Shown piece after piece: positions 12,686-15,552 of a stretch of DNA of 15,552 bases; position 1 is the stretch's first letter, and each line of letters starts with the position of its first letter. A program made the translations under genes and the position numbers. The notes beneath the pieces were generated by a model. That model was not told the DNA's origin and searched no databases. It was given only the letters and a program-made list of their open reading frames with translations. Source of the DNA: an uncultured Alistipes sp. (lineage in GTDB: Bacteria; Bacteroidota; Bacteroidia; Bacteroidales; Rikenellaceae); assembly GCA_900768045.1 (NCBI GenBank), contig CAAGBL010000083.1, positions 1 through 15,552 of the forward strand. The letters run 5' to 3'.

Positions 12686-14773
12686 ATGAAAAAGTCTATC
12701 TTATTTTCGCTTCTATGCCTTGTGCTCGCAGCACTCTGTGTGTCGTGCGAGCAGTCCGAGGAGCCTACGCCAGCCGTTCCTGAGGGCGATTTCAAGGTTG
12801 TTGTTCACGATGTGTCACGTGGCTCGGTGCGCTTTAGCGTAACGCCAAAGGACGATGCTATGGACTACCTTTGTGTGGTCTACGAACGAGCTGATGTTGA
12901 GGCGTATAGTCGTGAGGAGTTCTTGGTTGAGAGCGTTTTTATGGATATAACAACGGAGGCATACGACCAGGGTAAAACCTTTACGGAGTATATGCTTGAG
13001 GTTGTCGATCGTGGCACGATTGAGAATGTCTCGTTCTCGGGCCTTGCGAGCGACACAGAGTACTATATCATTCTCTTTGGCGTAGATGCCGAACATGGCT
13101 ACAAGGCTATTACGTCCGTTACTAAGACTCTCTTTAAGACCGCTAATATCGCAACCCTCGATTGCAGTTTTGAGGTAAACTGCTCGGTTGTGAATAATAC
13201 TGTGGATATGAGTGTTAGCCCCTCAGACGAGAGTATTAGCTGGTATTTGTGCACCATGCCAGTTGAGCAGTACAACTACTATGTCGAGGATGAGGAGGGA
13301 TATCAGATGTCGCACGACTATTTTTATCAGTACTACTTCCAGCAGGAGATAAACTCGCTCTTAGAGCAGGGTTCTACGGCGCAGCAGGTGCTCGAAAAGT
13401 TGGTGCATAAGGGGGCACTCACTCTCCAGGCCAAGGGCCTTAAGGAGAATACCGACTACTACTATCTTATCGCAGGCCTTGTCGTTGATGAGGAGGGCAT
13501 TGCCATCAGCACAGAGGTTGAGAGAGGCATGTACACTACGGGCAGAGCCGAGCAGTCGTCGATGACCTTCGATATTAAGGTGTGGGACGTAGGGCAGATG
13601 GAGGCTTCGTTTAGCATCACGCCCTCGAACAACGACGACAAATACTGCGCCCTTGTAGCCCCTTGGGACGGCGTTACCGAGGCTCAGGATATGATGCATA
13701 ATCTCGTTAAGCAGTGGGGTGGCTGGATGGAGGTTATGGCTGACGACCGAGGCCCTGTCGAGCATTCGGGCGCTAAGGCCATGAAGCTCCCTGCTGCCGA
13801 TACCGACTACTATATCATCGCCTTTGGCTACGACGGCGGTATTACCACCGAGGCTAAGATGGTGACCTTTAGAACGCTGCCTGGTGGCTCGGTCGATGAG
13901 GTGGAGTTTAGCATTAAGACAACGTCAGTGTCGCCATACGGCTTCACTATGAATGTGACATCTACGGATAATACAATCTACTATGTTCCAGGTGTTTGCA
14001 AGGCTGAGGAGTATAATGAGGAGCTGTTTATGCAGTACGAGACCGAGGCTTTCGACTACTATGTCGAGGAGTACAAAAAGTTCAATCCTTCGATTACCGT
14101 AGCCGAGATTTTGGACCAGTACTACTATAATGGAGGCTCAACATTGCAGGTGTCAGGCTTGCAGCCAGATACGGAGTATATGGGTTATATCTTCGCCCTC
14201 GATGTCCGCACGGGCAAGGTCGTGAAGAGTTTCTCGTTCCCAGCTATAGCTCGCACTTCGCAGCTCTCAGATGTGGCTCAGCCACAGGTTGAGTTGGTGG
14301 GCTACTTCTCGGGCGACGAGGAGGCGGGCAAAGTTTTTGACGATGCCGCAGCCACTAAGGGTCGTGTTATTACCGTTGTTAAGTACACCAATTTGGAGGG
14401 TGTGCGCACGCTCTTCTCGATGATTTCGCCAGGCGACGTTAGCAACCCACTTAACACCCCTGATGCCGAGCTCTGGGGCCTTACGTTGGGATATTGGAAA
14501 ACGGTCAACACCGAGCAGCCTTATAGCTATTATCTTACCGACTGGAATGAGGTGTATACGGCATTGTGCTATGCTACCGATACCTCGGGTGTTGTAGGCC
14601 CTATGAACCGCCTATATACCTGTGCTACAGCCGATAATAAGAGCGATATCCAGGAGCTTATCGACCTTACAAATGAGCAAAATGCCGCACGTAAGAGCGA
14701 CTTCAGTCTGCCCGAGTCGTTGGTTTTCGGCGAGGCGCAGAAGTCGGGTGTGACAATCAAGGCACTCAACTAA
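12686..14773 (+). CDS. Large lipoprotein with four Fn3-like repeats (paralogue C)
   Basis: This 695-residue lipoprotein is related to the 7301 product along its whole body. The lipobox is CVSC with Cys21, followed by EQSEE and a short linker without the Pro-Glu repeat. Repeats lie at about 35-158, 159-291, 292-404 and 405-530. Closing motifs are LASDTEYYIILFG, LKENTDYYYLIAG, LPAADTDYYIIAFG and LQPDTEYMGYIFA. Repeat 3 keeps the PWDG...GGWM motif shared with paralogue A. The C-terminal domain (531-695) begins VELVGYFSGD and ends ESLVFGE plus 14 residues. GGC, GCC, TCG and ACG codons appear more often than in paralogue A, suggesting lower expression or a different history. No promoter is visible in the 144-base gap upstream, so it probably depends on read-through from the 9761-10358 operon. 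The function is unknown. Confidence 0.87.
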   Translation: MKKSILFSLLCLVLAALCVSCEQSEEPTPAVPEGDFKVVVHDVSRGSVRFSVTPKDDAMDYLCVVYERADVEAYSREEFLVESVFMDITTEAYDQGKTFTEYMLEVVDRGTIENVSFSGLASDTEYYIILFGVDAEHGYKAITSVTKTLFKTANIATLDCSFEVNCSVVNNTVDMSVSPSDESISWYLCTMPVEQYNYYVEDEEGYQMSHDYFYQYYFQQEINSLLEQGSTAQQVLEKLVHKGALTLQAKGLKENTDYYYLIAGLVVDEEGIAISTEVERGMYTTGRAEQSSMTFDIKVWDVGQMEASFSITPSNNDDKYCALVAPWDGVTEAQDMMHNLVKQWGGWMEVMADDRGPVEHSGAKAMKLPAADTDYYIIAFGYDGGITTEAKMVTFRTLPGGSVDEVEFSIKTTSVSPYGFTMNVTSTDNTIYYVPGVCKAEEYNEELFMQYETEAFDYYVEEYKKFNPSITVAEILDQYYYNGGSTLQVSGLQPDTEYMGYIFALDVRTGKVVKSFSFPAIARTSQLSDVAQPQVELVGYFSGDEEAGKVFDDAAATKGRVITVVKYTNLEGVRTLFSMISPGDVSNPLNTPDAELWGLTLGYWKTVNTEQPYSYYLTDWNEVYTALCYATDTSGVVGPMNRLYTCATADNKSDIQELIDLTNEQNAARKSDFSLPESLVFGEAQKSGVTIKALN

Positions 14774-14808
14774 TTAGAGATGTGTCCTCCTAAAAGGGAC
14801 AATCCTTT

Positions 14809-14841
14809 TTCGGCAGTGAAAATCAATTCACTGCCGAATTT
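14809..14841 (+). terminator. Intrinsic terminator after the 12686 gene
   Basis: A perfect 12-bp stem, TTCGGCAGTGAA (14809-14820) with TTCACTGCCGAA (14827-14838), has a 6-nt loop and TTT following. The T-run is short but the stem is strong. Confidence 0.85.
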
Positions 14842-14852
14842 GTTATGAGGTG

Positions 14853-14883
14853 TTGTTTGTTTGGAAAATAAATTCTATATTTG
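14853..14883 (+). promoter_or_regulatory. Promoter for the 15082 lipoprotein gene
   Basis: TTG (14853-14855), a 20-base spacer and TATATTTG (14876-14883) repeat the layout and the same -7 octamer seen before 9761. The predicted start near 14890 leaves a leader of about 190 nt, long for this window. Confidence 0.72.
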
Positions 14884-15007
14884 TAGTAACAAACGAGTTA
14901 CATAGATGATGAACGAAAGTTCAATATAAGGGTACACAAATACCCCTCCCATTCTACATGGAGAGTGCTGATATTCGGCGACTTGCAAATAAGTGATTTT
15001 AGAGAGA

Positions 15008-15047
15008 TTAAGGAATTTAAGGATAAGGTTATCTCTAAATTCCCTAA
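15008..15047 (+). promoter_or_regulatory. Long imperfect hairpin in the leader of the 15082 gene
   Basis: Bases 15008-15025 pair with 15030-15047 around the loop AGGT: 18 positions with two A-C mismatches and one G-U pair. The core is GGAATTTA (15012-15019) with TAAATTCC (15036-15043). It ends 34 bases before the ATG and lacks a T-run. A role in mRNA stability or translational control is inferred. Confidence 0.5.
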
Positions 15048-15081
15048 AAACGAGACAACGAACACAAAAAAAGATAAAATT

Positions 15082-15552
15082 ATGAAACGACTATTTCTAC
15101 TTCTTGCTCTTTGTAGCATGGTCGCTGTTGGCTGTACCGAGGGCGGCGTTGATGACAACATCGACAATGGTGGCAATAATAACGAACACCCCGAGGAGAA
15201 ACCCGATGATGGCAGTGAGATTCCCGATGACGCCTACATCACTCTCAATAAGGAGGTGCTTACGTTCGTGCCTGACGGCGAGAGCGTTGAAGTTAAGGTG
15301 TACAGCAACTATGAGTGGACACTGACAAATAATTGCGATTGGGTAACTGCTTCTATATCAGGCGGCGAAGCAAGCGAGGAGGGTACTATAATAACCCTCA
15401 CTGCCGACCTCACCTACGACGACCGCGAGGGCACTATCATTTTCAGCTGTGGCAAGGCAAAGAAACTCTTGGTGGTATCGCAATCGTTCAAGGAGGCTAT
15501 TATAGCTGACGAGAACAATACATTTAATCTTCCCGTTGAGGGTGGCACCGTC
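15082..15552 (+). CDS. BACON-domain lipoprotein (3' end cut off by window)
   Basis: This predicted lipoprotein is visible for 157 codons and still open at the window edge. The signal peptide ends in VAVGC (Cys18). An Asn/Asp/Glu/Pro-rich linker runs from about residue 19 to 50. Residues about 52-134 fit a BACON domain: ITLNKEVLTF, a strand pair with YEWTL (Trp79) and CDWVTAS (Trp87), the DDREGTIIF turn-strand, and the closing KKLLVVSQ. The segment from about 145 (NTFNLPVEGGTV) looks like the start of a second, similar Ig-like unit. BACON domains are typical of Bacteroidota surface lipoproteins, often linked to carbohydrate use or mucin binding; no catalytic part is visible. The ATG at 15082 is chosen for its signal peptide, although the frame is open upstream to about 14890 without an ATG. 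Confidence 0.82.
   Translation, partial: MKRLFLLLALCSMVAVGCTEGGVDDNIDNGGNNNEHPEEKPDDGSEIPDDAYITLNKEVLTFVPDGESVEVKVYSNYEWTLTNNCDWVTASISGGEASEEGTIITLTADLTYDDREGTIIFSCGKAKKLLVVSQSFKEAIIADENNTFNLPVEGGTV

Larger units (their letters stand above)
14774..15081 (+). other. Intergenic region: terminator, promoter and long structured leader
   Basis: This 308-base gap holds a terminator (14809-14841), a weak preceding stem TGTCC/GGACA (14783-14801), a promoter (14853-14883) and a leader of about 190 nt. In the leader I see two very short frames, 14906-14929 (7 codons) and 14958-14996 (12 codons), a small GGGTA/TACCC hairpin (14930-14945) and a long hairpin (15008-15047). No convincing gene is present. 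Confidence 0.75.

Noticed and set aside
13361..13765. Minus-strand open frame of 134 codons inside the 12686 gene
   Set aside because: Antisense to well-conserved repeat sequence; paralogue conservation follows the + strand frame.
14898..15176. Minus-strand open frame of 92 codons across the leader of the 15082 gene
   Set aside because: It overlaps the promoter-leader and the 5' end of a clear lipoprotein gene and shows no recognisable domain; likely a shadow of the A/T-rich leader.
5592..15552. Mobile element, CRISPR array, tRNA genes or a polysaccharide-utilisation SusC/SusD pair in the lipoprotein block
   Set aside because: I found no transposase or integrase frame, no regularly spaced direct repeats, no tRNA-like cloverleaf and no TonB-dependent receptor or SusD-like gene in the window.

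Overview
The window looks like a chromosomal segment of a Bacteroidales bacterium. The ribosomal-protein order secY-map-infA-rpmJ-rpsM-rpsK-rpsD-rpoA-rplQ fits this phylum. So do starts without a Shine-Dalgarno sequence but with A-rich upstream stretches, promoters of the TTG-N19/20-TAnnTTTG type, and a run of lipoproteins carrying BACON-like domains. A member of Rikenellaceae (Alistipes-like) is my best guess, at low confidence. All 15 genes lie on the + strand.

Bases 1-5591 are the distal end of the S10/spc/alpha ribosomal supercluster. It starts inside secY (5' end outside the window), continues through map, infA, rpmJ (38 aa), rpsM, rpsK, rpsD and rpoA, and closes with rplQ and a strong intrinsic terminator at 5558-5591. 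These genes encode the protein-export channel, N-terminal methionine removal, initiation factor IF-1, ribosomal proteins L36, S13, S11, S4 and L17, and the RNA polymerase alpha subunit. They are conventional; the only departures are the long Lys/Ala-rich tail of L17, incomplete zinc ligands in L36, and a switch-like pair of inverted repeats between secY and map.

Bases 5592-15552 are an accessory block of six predicted lipoproteins, none with a function I can name. Gene 5703-6998 has a BACON-like domain plus two copies of a beta-rich domain. Genes 7301-9523, 10358-12541 and 12686-14773 are three large paralogues, each with a lipobox, four tandem Fn3-like repeats and a common C-terminal domain. 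A small lipoprotein (9761-10330) carries one copy of the domain seen twice in 5703-6998. A sixth (15082 onward, cut by the window edge) has a typical BACON domain. Promoter and terminator positions suggest four transcription units: 5703; 7301; 9761+10358, with 12686 probably reached through a leaky terminator; and 15082 onward.

The most interesting features are the paralogue family itself, its mosaic history (7301 and 10358 share leader, signal peptide and Pro-rich stalk, while 7301 and 12686 share the body), and the structured non-coding RNA between and in front of these genes: three hairpins at 9532-9653, a possible three-way junction at 12577-12623 followed by a terminator 14 bases before a start codon, and a long leader hairpin at 15008-15047. 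I infer that these are surface or outer-membrane lipoproteins; their ligand or substrate cannot be read from the sequence.
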